Shown here piece after piece: positions 33,874 through 45,776 of a DNA stretch of 64,000 nt. This DNA comes from Byssochlamys sp. IMV 00236 (lineage: Eukaryota > Ascomycota > Eurotiomycetes > Eurotiales > Thermoascaceae), in contig MSJH02000625.1 of the NCBI GenBank assembly GCA_001931875.2, positions 62,001-126,000 on the forward strand, given 5' to 3'. A model generated the notes under the pieces. That model ran no database searches. It was not told where the DNA came from and saw only the letters and a program-made list of their open reading frames with translations. Both the position numbers and the translations under genes were made by a program. How positions within the stretch are numbered: the first letter of the stretch is position 1; each line of letters begins with the position of its first letter.

Positions 33874-34686
33874 TTTGTGGTGGCGATAATCAAGCTGTTT
33901 GGAGCGGTTATGGAGACATGCTTTTTCATTGGAGACTGTTGCTTTTAAATCGCGTGATTCCCTCTTTGTCGATTTCCCGATACTACCCTTGAACGTATCT
34001 ACTCTGCTCATCTTCGACGAAGAGAAGACGTCTGATGCGCCTAGTACCAGCAAGGTCCCTCCGGATGCGAGTACTCAACTCCGACACAGGCAAGACTCGA
34101 AGGATTGATGGAACTTCCGCGGACGATGACGAGAAAAGGAGAAAACCTAGGAGATGACAAAGGATAATTTTCCTCTATCAAAGCACCTTGTAGGAAGTAA
34201 ATAAATAAATAAAGTGATCGACCCACGTCTTGCCAGCTGCTTAGTCAGAACTGCCCGCCGGCTTCGCTTCGTCCCGCGGAGTCGATCGGCCATTCGATTC
34301 GACTTCTCGTCATCCTCCGCAACGGAGCGCATTCACGACACCCGCCATTGTTCATTCACAGCTCTATTGGGTGGCTGACTTGGAGGCATATGAAGATGCT
34401 GAAAACCGAGACTCTGTGCGAACACATCTTCGACCGTGAGTAACCCGCAGCCCGCCTTTCGTCTTCCCCGACTCTTCTCCATCATTCTCCGCCGCTGAGC
34501 AACAACCCCCACATTCCCATCTCCGCCTGCTTCGACCAGTTTCTTGTTGGTTGGCATCTGCTGACGGATCTGCTGGATGCAGTTTCAGCTGTCAGTTTCA
34601 CGGATTCTACTTTATAGTGCAGGTTCCTGCAATCCGCGCTCTTTTACATCAAGATCTTGCCGCCCGTCAAAACGTCTCACTGCGCA
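33874..34686. other. intergenic with (AAAT)n tract
   Basis: 813 bp containing an AAAT run at about 34,198-34,213 and the promoter of the PIN-like gene. No coding frame supported. Confidence 0.5.
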
Positions 34687-35999
34687 ATGGCGACTGGCCG
34701 CAAGGTCTTCCACTGCGCCGTCGATGACACGGCGTTGACTACCAATATTAGTGAAATCAAGAAATGGACTTCTAATGGAGCGATCACTCTCGTCGTCCCT
34801 CTCTACAGTAGGTTGACTGCTTGTCTGGTGCGGCGTCACCTGATTACTGACAGGAACTTCAAACTACAGCTCTGGAACGTTTGCATGCGCTGAAGAGAGC
34901 TGGATCTCAAGTTGCGATCAATGCGCGCGAGGCTGTCCGTTTCCTCGATCGTGTTACGTCCGGCAAAGATAGCATTACCGCAGACAAGGTTGTCCTGCAG
35001 GGACCGATGGAACAGTATGAGACTTGGGCGGAAGCGGAAAAATTCCTGTTGCCAGAATTTGAGGACGATGTGGAAGGAACTGCGGAAGAGGTCAAGAATG
35101 TCATCGAAACCCAAGAAGATCCGGAGAGAGCACCAAAGACGAAAAAAGTCGAAGACAACATCCCCAGCAATGATCTCTCGCAAATGCTGCTCAGCAAGCT
35201 CAACTTCAAGAAGGAACCGGATGCCGTCTCGATCACTTCTACTGGTACCCACAGCGACTCTCGATCTTCGTCTCGAAGCTCGCGCACTAGTCCTGAGTAC
35301 GGCAATGGTCACAATGGGGTGGATGGGTCTACGAAGCACAATGGTCATAGGCGTTCCGATTCCAACGGTACCGGCTCTACGGTGCCTCTCGCGCTGCGAC
35401 CCCTTCTCAGTGCCTTGTTGTGGCGTTTGCATGACAGCCCTGATGCTGTCACTGCGTCTAGGAGCTTGATCCTAGTTACCAATGATCGCATTACGCAGGC
35501 ATGGGCGCAGAAGTTCGGAATAGCCACAAAGAACATCCACCAGCTCCGGACCGCCATTCAGTATGAGGAGAAAGAATACAAGAACCGCTGCAAGTACGTG
35601 GAGAAAACCCAGGCAACGGAGCCGAAGACGCTGCTGTCGTACGAGAACGAAAGTGACGAGGACGAGCTCGTTTTTATTCCCCGTGGTCGCGGCAAGGGAG
35701 CGAGCAGGGGTGGAAGCTCGCGGGCGAGCAATAACAGCCGCAAGCCTTCTGCGCCAAAGGCAGTTCCCCCTCCGCTTGAGGCAACCATCGAGATCCCCTC
35801 TGAACCCATGGACCCGAACTCCTTCAGCCGGTCACTCGGGCCCAGCACCAAGCAGCCTGCCGTTGACCTCAGTTCGCAGGCTGGAGCTGCGCGCGGCCTG
35901 GCCGGAGCATCCCGTCGCATTGCCAACGGCCGTCGTGGTGCCCCCCGGGGTCAGACGCGAGGCAGCAGCCGTGGCCGTGGAAAGCTGTGGGTTCCTTGA
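34687..35999 (+). CDS. PIN-like domain protein with C-terminal RGG tail
   Basis: Exons 34687-34807 and 34870-35999 give 416 residues. The first ~110 residues (FHCAVDDTALTTNISEIKKW, TLVVPLYTLERLHALKR) and a later block (about 215-265: RSLILVTNDRITQAWAQKFGI) look like the two halves of a PIN-type RNase fold, with the early Asp pair and the TND motif as candidate acidic metal ligands. The two halves are split by an acidic, Ser-rich disordered insert. After DEDELVFIPRGRGKG the tail is Arg/Gly/Ser-rich (GAPRGQTRGSSRGRGKLW), an RNA-binding RGG type. This suggests an RNA-associated factor, perhaps in decay or surveillance; no specific yeast orthologue is recognised, and catalysis is not assured. Confidence 0.75.
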
Positions 36000-37089
36000 T
36001 TTCAGGGGGGGAATCCGTTGATACCAAGTCAACGGACGGGAAATTGAATTTCTATCACTTCCAACATGGTCGCATGAAAACCGAGCCCGCTTCACCTTTG
36101 GATTTCAGCACGGTCGGACTGACGCAAAACCTGACACGATGATAGATCCCAACGGTCGAGAAGACGGGCGCACGGATATGGGATGACAGCACAGACATGG
36201 CAAGATATCGCGTTGGTCCTATCCTGATTTCTCGCCAGCGGAAATGCTCTGTTGTTTTACGCTGCCAGGATAGCATGGATCTAGAGAAGAAACCAACGGG
36301 TGTTTTCAGGCCGGTCACAGTGGTCGCCCTCTGCATATGGCGCAGGACTGTCCCTTTTTCTCTCTTGTCTGGTTGGCACGTGGGCATCGACACTTTGCTC
36401 GGTGTCACTGGGCGTTGTCTGGCGGGCTCCTTTGCTGGTTCTCGGCCGGGTGAGTTGTTCTGATGCTACATCTCGCTTTCAACAGACATATAATGTTGCA
36501 GTTGCAAATCCGATAAAAAGCAAAACCCCATGGTGAGGCGTGTTGGCACCCACGGGTCATATTCACAGATTGTTCAGTTGCGGTGTGGGGGTGGATGGTG
36601 AGACATTGGTTTATTTAGGCAGTTGATGGCATGTCCACTACGTCCAGTACTTGTCTGCGCATAGGCGACAGCTCATTATTGAATACACGCTCATTAGATT
36701 CTTCTTAGTTGGCGGTCTTTTACTATGCGTTATAGCATCTGTAGAGAGCAACAGTAGCAGTGATGTGGTCGTCTGAAGTATAAAGTCATGATGCCGTGAC
36801 CGCATGCGGCTGTTGCCCCGCCCTGACCCGCTCATCAACAGAGTCGCGCGCATCACTTGGAATCACTTGATCCCCGCAAACTCATTTCCTCTCCGTTTCA
36901 TGTTTAGTTGATCAAGCCATCAGGAGACGCCTGTTTCGTCGTGGCTGTCTATATTAGCCGCTGATTATTCCACTCACTTGCTGGGAGAACTGTAGCTCCC
37001 ATCTATTCTATCCGTCAATAATACCAGACAACGGCCTCTCCTCACTCTATCTTATCGTATACTATACTTCTCCCCGCCAGACCGCCACA
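36000..37089. other. intergenic 1.1 kb
   Basis: Between the PIN-like gene and the RPEL gene. Several overlapping shadow frames occur at 36055-36536 on both strands without similarity to any domain; the 3' part should be promoter and 5' UTR. Confidence 0.5.
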
Positions 37090-37749
37090 ATGGTCCACCC
37101 CAACGTTGACGAAACCTCCATCTGCGCGGCCCCTCTCGAGCGCAGAAACTCCCTCGAAAAACACCTGCAATCTCGTCCGGACCAGCAGGATCTGAAGGAA
37201 CGCCATATCCTGCTGGACACCAGCGTTGCCCCGTAAGTACTGTGCTCTCCACCCCCGCTTGGTCCGGCTTACATCGGATCCGGTACTTGGACACTTGCAA
37301 CAACATAGCGAGTCACTTGGTTCTTTTGCTGACCCGCGGCGCGATCAATTAGATCCATCCAGGCCGTCCAACAGGAATTTGCCCGCCAGCGCAGGTCCGA
37401 TAGTCTCAAGAAGCAGCTGGAGCGTCGCCCGGAGAGGGAGGAATTGATCGAGCGTATGTTGATTCCACATTCTGTTGATTCCTTTGTGATTATTGACTTT
37501 GTTCTTTGCTTTGTACTACTGTTATCAATACAATAACGCAGATACTAATTTTTCATGTTTTCCTTTGTAGGCAACATCCTCCCCGCTACCAATACGGCCC
37601 CCGCACTGCAGGCCCACGCCCGCGAACTGGAACGCAACATGCTGGCAGACAACCTCGAGCACAAGATCCAGAATCGCCCACAGCCGCAGCAGCTGATCGA
37701 GCAGGGCATCCTGGACGAGAGCGACGACCCAAGAAGCCCAAAGGAGTAA
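37090..37749 (+). CDS. small RPEL-repeat protein
   Basis: Three exons (37090-37232, 37353-37453, 37571-37749) give 140 residues. The protein is almost only three RPEL motifs, each R-P-x-x-x-(D/E/Q)-L with a basic-rich helix before and an I-L after: SRPDQQDLKERHIL, RRPEREELIERNIL and NRPQPQQLIEQGIL. RPEL motifs of animal MRTF and Phactr proteins bind monomeric G-actin; three in a row can hold a multivalent actin assembly. A small fungal RPEL protein is therefore a possible G-actin sensor or buffer in the cytoplasm or nucleus. Actin binding here is inferred from the motif only. No DNA-binding SAP domain or PP1 site is attached. Confidence 0.88.
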
Positions 37750-38330
37750 CTGTATCTCCGCAAAAGCTGGGCAATCATCCCAAATAGAACGTGGATGAAA
37801 TCTGATAGTATGGAGCGGGCGTTTGCAGGGGTATAATGGTGTTTTGCAGAAGCCTTGAGTCTTCCATCTCCTGCCTTCTGTCTTCTGTGCCCTTTTCTTT
37901 TCCCCTTCCTGGAAGTTGGCTATTGTTCGTCCCCTGTGCTGCTATAACCGACAGCAATTACGAGTCGCTGTATACGTATAGGTAGGGCAGATTGGCAGGA
38001 TTTGTCTCTCGTTTTGATACTATCCTTGTACGGCGTTCGATTCTGAAATACGAGTATTATTCTGCTCATGCAAACTCAGTATTGTGGCGGCTGCCATGTT
38101 CATTATTCCTTCAATGGCATTGGTAACAGTGTACGGCAGAAATTGAGTTTCAATCCTGGCGTTCATTTTCATCACTCCCTCACTTTCCCTTGCCATCATT
38201 CATTAATGAGCCCTCCTACCTTTTGGTTGTGAAATCATCCATAATCATGTCATCCATACTCCCTGAAAAAAATACTAGCATAATATCCACTCGACAGGAA
38301 TATGATCATTCCGTTTCAAAATAATCCATT
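37750..38330. other. convergent intergenic
   Basis: 581 bp tail-to-tail spacer holding two 3' UTRs; nothing else recognised. Confidence 0.5.
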
Positions 38331-39433
38331 CTAGAAACTCTCCACCTCAGTCGCACCGCCTGACAGATCAGGCACCCATCCCTTAGGCTTCTCGCTGCCA
38401 CGTACGAGGATTCCATAGGCAGCGCGCTCGACTTTCTCCACGCTGTTCTGCATCACTTCCACTTTCTTGTACATGTCGCGCAGCATGTTGTGCCGACGCG
38501 GCACGTTGAGCGATTCGAACAGCGAGCGGATCTCGCGTAGGTCAACGACGATATTGGCCTGCTGGGCGGGGAGGATTGGGATTTCTTGAGTGGTTGTTAC
38601 CGTGGTTGTAGTTGTGGATCGGCTTTCCTCAGAGGATTTGGACTCAGCTGCGCCATCCACATTTGATATGGGCTCGTTCGTGTCGGAAGTTGGTTTTTGT
38701 TTCTGTTGCTTCTGCACGCCTCCAGTTGACAAGGTCGTGACTGCAAATCGCATCATCTCTCCCGTCAGGTCAAATAACCCCATCAGGTAATCTTCTTCTG
38801 TGACCAGGATTTCCGATGGGAGCTGGGCGGCCACTTCATCTCGGGAGATCAGCTTCTCCGTCTGCACATAGTGCTGGAAGGATACAGCTTCGATGAATTC
38901 CTGAATTCCGCCGCTGATCTGTCGCTGGTATCGCCAGGCGTTTATCCCGGACACGTCGGGCACGATGGTACGGAAGAGTTCGATGATCTGATCGAAGCGG
39001 GTCTTGTTTTCTTTAGCGATGGATGGAGGGATGGGGGCGTTTATGCTGCGAAGTCTGCGGGTGGAAAGTCAGTCTTGCTCCAGTGTCCATAGACAAGCTA
39101 CAACTATCCCGGATGCCGTGAATATAGCTAGCTCTACTAACCTCTGGAGAGAAAAGATACTGCATTGGAGAACATTAGCACGACTCCAATACACCCGACA
39201 GAAAGAACATACATCTTCTTACTCAACGCAGTAATATCCCGCGACGTTTTTATGACCCTCTCGCGTCTATCATGATGCTCATCCAGCTCGTTGCGAAAGT
39301 TCTCGAATATCGACTGCAGCGGGGTCGATGGTTCTGCGACGACAGTCTCTACCTTGTTGCTGTTTGCCATGGCGATCGATTTTGTTTCGTGGCTGATGAC
39401 CTGGCCGTCTCTGGATCTTTTAGTTCCAGCCAT
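38331..39433 (-). CDS. translin-associated factor X (TRAX) family
   Basis: Alpha-helical partner of translin; the translin/TRAX octamer (C3PO) is an RNase that trims passenger-strand RNA and pre-tRNA fragments, and in Neurospora it processes tRNA leaders. Exons 39433-39213, 39159-39142 and 39054-38331 give 320 residues; exon 2 is an 18-nt microexon (encoding IFSLQ plus split codons). Marks: FRNELDEHHDRRERVIKTSRDITALSKK at the start (read as FRNELDEHHDRRERVIK), AWRYQRQISGGIQEFIEAVSFQHY, and the acidic helix pair EEDYLMGLFDLTGEMMRFAV, with IRSLFESL and NMLRDMYKKVEVMQNSVEKVE near the end. The E-x-x-L-x-x-L-F-D-L-x-G-E pattern carries the catalytic acidic residues. A Thr-rich insert separates two helices. 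No translin partner gene is in the window. Confidence 0.9.
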
Positions 39434-40342
39434 CGAGGCGGGGAGGAATTGGAAGAGCTGCGTGAATGGCTAACAAGTGAATGTCGTCAGTCCCATTGCT
39501 TTTCTCCCGAGCTTCAATCTTTGGCGCGGAGAACTAGACCGTCTTTGATGTAGCGCCGAGCGCGAGTCCTTGAGGCAGATACCATCGATTGTACTCAACT
39601 GGTTCTCTTTCGTCTTACAGTCTACGAGAGCTATCAGACCTAGGAGCCAGACCTCTAAGGAGTTCTCCTTTTTGGTCTAGTCGTGCAGTCGACTTCCGCC
39701 ACCAGCTTTTCCCGATATCCCTCTACAAGTTAATTATTCTACTCGAGTCTCCCGGACCAAGAATAGCGCCCGACTGGCGCGAGATATTGAGCGTGGTTTT
39801 TTACTTGCGCTTTAGGGCCTAAGTAATCTGCTCCACCGAGCGCTGTCTATAGATGCTTTGTTCTTATCCACGCATTTGTTCATATCTCTGATGACCTCGT
39901 CCAACAACAATAATGAATTTGGGCCTGGAATTTACACGACAACGTCTCTCGACCATGCTCTAAACTATTAGGGTTTAGGACACAGTCAACTAGATCAACA
40001 GCAAGAACATACTCGAGACGATCAAGATCAAGATATAATTAACTACCAAAGGCAATCCAGATCCCGCTGAACAAGCCGACGTCAGCCTGGCTGCCTCAGG
40101 GTTTACAGGACCTGCAACTCCCCAGCTAACAGCACCAGAGATTGAAAAGATTTTCAATCTCTCAAAAGGATTCGAGAATGGATATATAGGAACTTGATAA
40201 AATCGAGTCTGTTCCAGATTGTCTTCGTAAGTATGTTCTCTTTCTATTGTACTAGCTTCATTTTTTCGGACTTTTTCATAGGTTCTAAGGAAATATAGAT
40301 GAAAGGATAGCAAAACCCTCGCGTATATTAGGGGAGAATGCT
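39434..40342. other. gene-free stretch before nuclease-like relic
   Basis: Contains the TRAX promoter and then sequence that may include degraded 5' exons of the following relic; stops interrupt all frames. No other feature. Confidence 0.45.
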
Positions 40343-41089
40343 ATGACTGAGGCTCTCTGTCGATTACGAATCCACGAGATTATCATTAAGAGCGTCGATA
40401 GAGAACAAGCCCGAGCTTGGTCAAAGATTGACGATAAAGCGCTGGTCAAACTGAATATAGAGAATAACCTGCAACTTGATATCTACTTCCGCGGAGAAAA
40501 GAGGCGTCTGAATGGCTGGTCGGATTATAACATTTAGTACTCGGATCAGACTATGAGTACCAATTTAGTCATATTGGAGGCCAAGAAGCGGTACTCCCAG
40601 TTAGAGGGACTTCCACAGTGCCTCACTTATATAGGTAAGCTATTTTTCTCCATGGTTTCCTATTCTTCTTCGAATCAAATCTCTCCAATTATGCATTAAA
40701 GCCATGGTACGCGAGATCTGTAAGAAAGAAGGGCTTTTGAACAGTGTCGTTTTTGGATGCTGTTCAGATGGTTTTTATTATACCTTCCTTCGGATTGATA
40801 ACCACGAGAGGGTAAGATTTCCAATTCGACTTTTTAACTTGTACTGTTAACTAATTTACTTCAGTGGTCGACGTGCGACCTGCAGTGGGAAAAGACCAGG
40901 GACCGTCGAGACGACCAAGTCTGGACACACCTGTGTCAGATCCTCCAGGCCGCATCAGAATCGACACCCAGATGTTCGGTTAAGGGGCCAGTTCGGCGAA
41001 TTATCGACAGGAGCGATCATGGAACGCCGTACTGGCGTTACCAATCTGGGTCCTCGAGGGACCATGACAGCGACCATGAAATGTCCTGA
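40343..41089 (+). pseudogene. PD-(D/E)XK-like nuclease-domain relic with in-frame TAG
   Basis: Three exons (about 40343-40634, 40704-40812, 40865-41089) join in frame except for TAG at 40535-40537. Before it: LVKLNIENNLQLDIYF ... GWSDYNI; after it: MSTNLVILEAKKRYSQLEGL, PQCLTYI, then VVFGCCSDGFYYTFLRIDNHERW and a basic C-terminus. The set D...E-A-K with a downstream Q (SDY, LEAK, PQ) has the layout of a PD-(D/E)XK nuclease core, and the pattern of EAK, PQALAY and FFFLRID is familiar from a common fungal hypothetical family, where a Trp usually follows the Asp-Tyr pair. TGG to TAG would explain the stop. Splice sites remain good. A start downstream of the stop (ATG at 40552) would remove the Asp. 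A stop-codon read-through is less likely. Confidence 0.6.
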
Positions 41090-42142
41090 GCTGTGTCGGG
41101 GGCTCCGGATTGTCTGCAGAGATGAAGCCGAGGTGGCATCTCATTGTTTTTGTAGGGATGAAAGAGCATTCTGCTTTGTATAAACCTTTTTGCATTGCTA
41201 CTTAGGCGATACGACCTTACCCAATGATGCAGTATAAACAATACGTTGTTTATTGTTCATACAGGGTAGAAGTGTTGGCTATAGAGAAAAATTTGACTTG
41301 AGTTACTGAAAAGCGAAGGCAATGAGTATCCTTTCCAATAATATATTATGGGAATCCTATTATCTTATTACAGCTGGTGGGCTGAAGATACTAACAATAT
41401 CCCTAAGTCGACATTGGCCTTGATTTATCACGGCAGGAAGGATATTGTTAACTGTTAACATTGCCATGGAAACTCCAGGATACGGTGACGTCCTTTTTCG
41501 ATTGTTGAAACTGAAAACGGATGTCCCAAGACCGACACGGAATATATATCGTGATTTTCGAATATAGGGATGATTATATCCTTTTGGAAGACAGCTCTGC
41601 CCCGGAGGCATACATGATCATGCACGAATTTGGTCCGTGGGATACGAGTAAATTGAACTATATGAAAAGCCTCGCCATAATATTAGTTGAGATCAGTCTT
41701 CGCGCGGGCTCAGACTCTGCAACCGAGGAAAAGAAATCTCAAAACTGTCGGAGTTAGGTAGTCGGATTTACGACATTTGCGCCCCTATTATGGATCATGA
41801 ACAGCAACATGATTCCACAACGTGGTTATGCTAAGCTACTGGTTGCATATCGGGCCTTTCTTGGTTCCTCTTCGTCAGAGTTTAACAACGACGACGCCAT
41901 ATATAGAGTCAAAATATAAAAAAAAAAGCAGAAAAAAAAATCTTATTACTAAATACGATTAGAGAAACATTAGAAACATCTTGCCTTATCTATCATCCAT
42001 CCTTCCGTCAGACCATCAATGAGGAAACTACATAAGACAGGATTGCTATGTTCTTATCATCTCAGAACGATGTTCGCTAAGAGGGCAGGTAAGTCCCCAT
42101 CCGGAGGATAATTGCAACGCAAAAGGGTATGCCTTTTTCTTC
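41090..42142. other. AT-rich intergenic, one short open frame
   Basis: 1.05 kb with a long A-run near 41,920-41,940. The 78-codon frame at 41521-41757 (starts MSQDRHGIYIV, contains HEFGPWDTSKLNY) has ordinary composition and might be a fragment, but has no recognised domain and no neighbouring exon. Confidence 0.4.
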
Positions 42143-44093
42143 TTATGCCTTCTCAGTGGGGGTATCTGTTGTAATGGAAGTAGTGACAGGCTCCTTGGAC
42201 GCATTGGCACTATTCTCCTCATCCGAGGAAGAGCTACGTGCCTCGTCGGCTCGCAGGGTCTGCACCTGTTCCTTATCCTGGATAGTATCCTTCATGAACA
42301 GGAGGTCGACGCCCTCGAGAGAGTGGCCGCGGGTCTCAGGGCAAGCGAAGTAGACTATTTCATTATCAGAATACGTTCATACAGAGAGCGAAGTGTGAGC
42401 TACTCACCAAATGGGATAGCGATGAAGTTAAAAACGAGGAACCAGATCCAGGCTTTGAAACCGACACTGGGATCGGCGATTGCGATCGGACCAGCGAAGA
42501 CGGTCAAAAAAGCCATCAGCCACTGACACGAGACACTGAGCGCGAATCCGATGTGGCGGTAGCGAAGAGGCATGATTTCGGACGCATAGACGTACTACAC
42601 AGAACAACTAGTTAGCGTGTGCGAAATATAGCAGACATAAATCCTCATCCGTACCGTCACTGGACCCCATGTAGGACCAAAGACAGCGATCCAGCAGAAC
42701 AGCATGGCCGCAGCTGCAGCGCCCGTCTGCGGACCGGGATGAGAAAGCAGACCGATGAAGGCTGCCATGAAAATAGTCTGCCCGATAGCACCAGCAATCA
42801 ACCACGTTCGGCGTCCCAGTTTCTCCATGTAGAAGACACCGAGGTAATTGGTGATGGCAAGGACCGTGTTCGCAAAGGCCGCGAGCGCAGACGCTGTGAT
42901 GGAAGGAAGACCGATGTACACCTGTCTGGTACTCAGCATCACTTCTTAAATCAATGGAATCAGACTAACGTACCCGGAAGATAGTTGTGGTATAATAAAA
43001 GATCATATCTACACCCATCAAATAAGCAACTCCGACCAGAATCATACCGGTACGGATACGACGAGCTGCCTGTATGTCTGAGGTATCCCAGAAAAAGTCC
43101 TTGACGCGTAGACTGGCAGTGTCGGCGTTCTCGAGAGCTAATGAAGCAAGAATATCCCTCTTTGCCTTTGTGACGCGAGATTCTGTGACGGGCGCCCCGT
43201 AAAGACGCTCCAGGATCTGATCGCCCTTGGCATCATCGCCAGTAGCAAAACAGTAACGAGGACTCTCAGGGAGAGTCCAAAGCAGGCTAATACCACAAAG
43301 GGACCAGAAGATCTGGAATGCAACCGGGAAGCGCCAGACAGCCTGAGACGTGGCAAAGGTCATTCCAAAGTCGCTGTTGCAAGGTTAGATGACTTATCAG
43401 ATCAAGCAGGGAGATTGACAGATAGAACTTACATCCAGTATGCAAGGGCAACACCAAGGGAAGCCGCAGCAATCATTGCATTGACACCCTTTCCGCGGTA
43501 GCGGGTCTCAGTCGCCATCTCCGCAACGTATACGGGGATCATAGAGGTCATGATGCCATTTCCGACACCCTGAGAATAATAAGCCGTCATGTTTTCCTTG
43601 GATAGATTCTTGCCTTCGTGTCATGCTTACAATGATGACTCGGCCCGCAACTACTCATATATTAATACATGTTGCGCTATGAGTAATGACTTCTCGGGGT
43701 TAACATACCAAGCTGGCCATAACTGTATGAAGAGGCCGAGATAATGGTTCCGATAATCTCGATGACATTTGACGCCAGAATCCATGTTCGTCGACCTAGG
43801 CGCAGACCGAAGGCGGAGATGATCATACATCCCAGCCATGATGCCAGCAGGAAGCTGGACGTGATCATGGACAGTTTGTAGGTATTGGTTGGGTTCTTGT
43901 CAATAGCGAGGGTAAGCTACTTCCAAACACCAAGTCATCTCAGTCAGAGAAAACCTACACCAATGGTGTTCTGAAACTCCGGTGTTAACAGGATACCACC
44001 CAACACACCGGCATCCCAACCGAAGGTGATAAACCCCAAACTACCAGCCAGGATGGCATTGCGGTAAACTTTGCTTCCCGGTGGAGACCCCAT
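42143..44093 (-). CDS. MFS sugar transporter
   Basis: Proton-coupled sugar carrier. About nine exons from ATG 44091-44093 to TAA at 42143. Marks: FITFGWDAGVLGGIL (helix 1), GLRLGRRTW, VAGRVIIGVGNGIMTSMIPV, WRFPVAFQIFW, LPESPRYC, DMIFYYTTTIF (helix 7; the common NxxxYY form is replaced by D-M-I-F-Y-Y), EKLGRRTW, WGPVTYVYASEIMPLRYRH and ACPETRGHSLEGVD. One exon, 43631-43650, is a 20-nt microexon that encodes VAGRVII. The C-terminal tail is Ser/Glu/Thr-rich. Substrate not readable; lactose/glucose-type carriers of Aspergillus are closest by eye. Intact. Confidence 0.88.
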
Positions 44094-45776
44094 GTTTTGT
44101 TCAAGTACCGACACAATTGATAGAATACAGAAGCAAAGTCAGGGTTGGCGAGACACCGGTAAAGCCTCGAGACTTGTGCACAGGGGGAGGCTTCAGAAGT
44201 CAGAGAAAGAAATTGTTTAGACCACGAGGGAGAGCGAATTTCTTTCTGCACAAGAATTCACGCTAACTGTTCAACACATGTACCACCCCTGGGAGACGGA
44301 TCGGCATGGTCTTGAACTGCCAAAAATTTCAACGTCCAGGATATCGTCGTGCTATAACTGCTCCAATGCATATTGGCCTCGAGTGGCGTTACTCTAAACA
44401 AGCGTGAAGATATCCTGACAGTGATAAACTAGTTTATGCACCAAAGAAGGAATACCGTCCGATACCTTGTTAGCTCGTCCATCAAGGTTAACTTTTCAAC
44501 AGCGTTCGCCGGGTTTGATCTCCACCTGTGCAACAGTCAAGCCAGGGTATGCGGATGTGTCAAATAAACCTTCTCTTCAATCTCTCTGCAAATCATGGTG
44601 TTTAGTGATAACATTAATGTTAATCGATAGAGTTGAAGACTTCGGCCGTATTGATCTACTATGCGCTTCTTGCTTCTCCCCTTCCACAGGCAGCATTTCG
44701 TGTAGATTTGAACCAGATAGACTACCTAGCTTATTCTTCACGAAATTGGGTAAACATATTTCTTCAGACTAAGGATCGAAACAGACTAGTATAGGGGCTG
44801 ACAAGAGTAGCCTCGGAAGAAGTTTCTGCCAGGGGCACGATACCTTCATCTACTATAGCGCTCTTATGCCTGTTGTAGCTTTAAGCTTCTGACGGTAGGC
44901 CAGCTCGTGAACCCGGCCGGGTGGCGTTCGTGATGTTCAGCGGCGCGTCTAATTGAATCTACTTCAGTACTAGAATAAATTCACTAGAAACGCCGGCCGG
45001 AATCCACAATCCGTTTAGCCCGCTTAAAAAAATAAGCCAATTTGCTAACTAACCAACTAATGCGAGGTCTAAACTGAGGATGCCCAATGACTGCTCACCA
45101 AAGCCCCAGAGAGCGCTAACAGCAAACTGCTCCTATGCCAAGTTGCAGGATAACCAAGTCCAAAGAAGCAATACCATAAACCAGTCTGCAAGCCTGCAGG
45201 GATGGTCTTGCCCGAAAACGTCCTCCGAGTCCCGACCTTCTCCGGATCTAAGAATTAATATCCGCCCTGCCTCATGCCACGTTATACGAGAAGGATGAAT
45301 GGGCCCACGTTTTGTCGGGCCAAAAGCTTAACACACGCTGATGCTGTGCCGCAATAATACATCCCAAAGGACCCCGTCTTTTTCGATATAGCTTCCAATA
45401 CGGAGACAATAATGCATATCCTTGTGGATGGCTCTAAATGAAAGCCATTGGCACGTGCCGTACATCGATAGCCCCGGTTCTTTAGGATCGGCCAGCTCGA
45501 GCCAACAGTTGGTAACTAGGTGTGTGGTGCCTCGTCTGATCTATTAACTTGGACAACATGCGTTCCCCGTCAGGGTCAAACCCTTCTATTCCGTACAGAG
45601 TACTCTGTATGTTGTTTCTATAGGCGACGAAGGGTCCGTCCCCTCCACCTTAAGAGCAGCTTAGCAAGAGGATGGGGGTAATGAATTGGGTCATTGATTA
45701 CATGCCATCGGGAAGGAAAACGGAGGGGTGAATGCCACAGAATAATACCGAGCGAAACAACAAGAACCGGCTAAAT
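44094..45776. other. 1.7-kb gene-free stretch
   Basis: Between the transporter start and the P450 3' end. No exon chain found. It includes a GC-palindromic ccggccggg stretch near 44,914-44,922 and cgccggccgg near 44,990, and TACAGAGTACTCTGTA near 45,594-45,609, a nearly perfect palindrome of the type common in Aspergillus intergenic DNA. Confidence 0.5.

Noticed and set aside
45590..45612. Operator-like palindrome TACAGAGTACTCTGTA
   Set aside because: Palindromes of this TACGGAGTA/TACAGAGTA type are very common in Aspergillus intergenic DNA, so no specific role is claimed.
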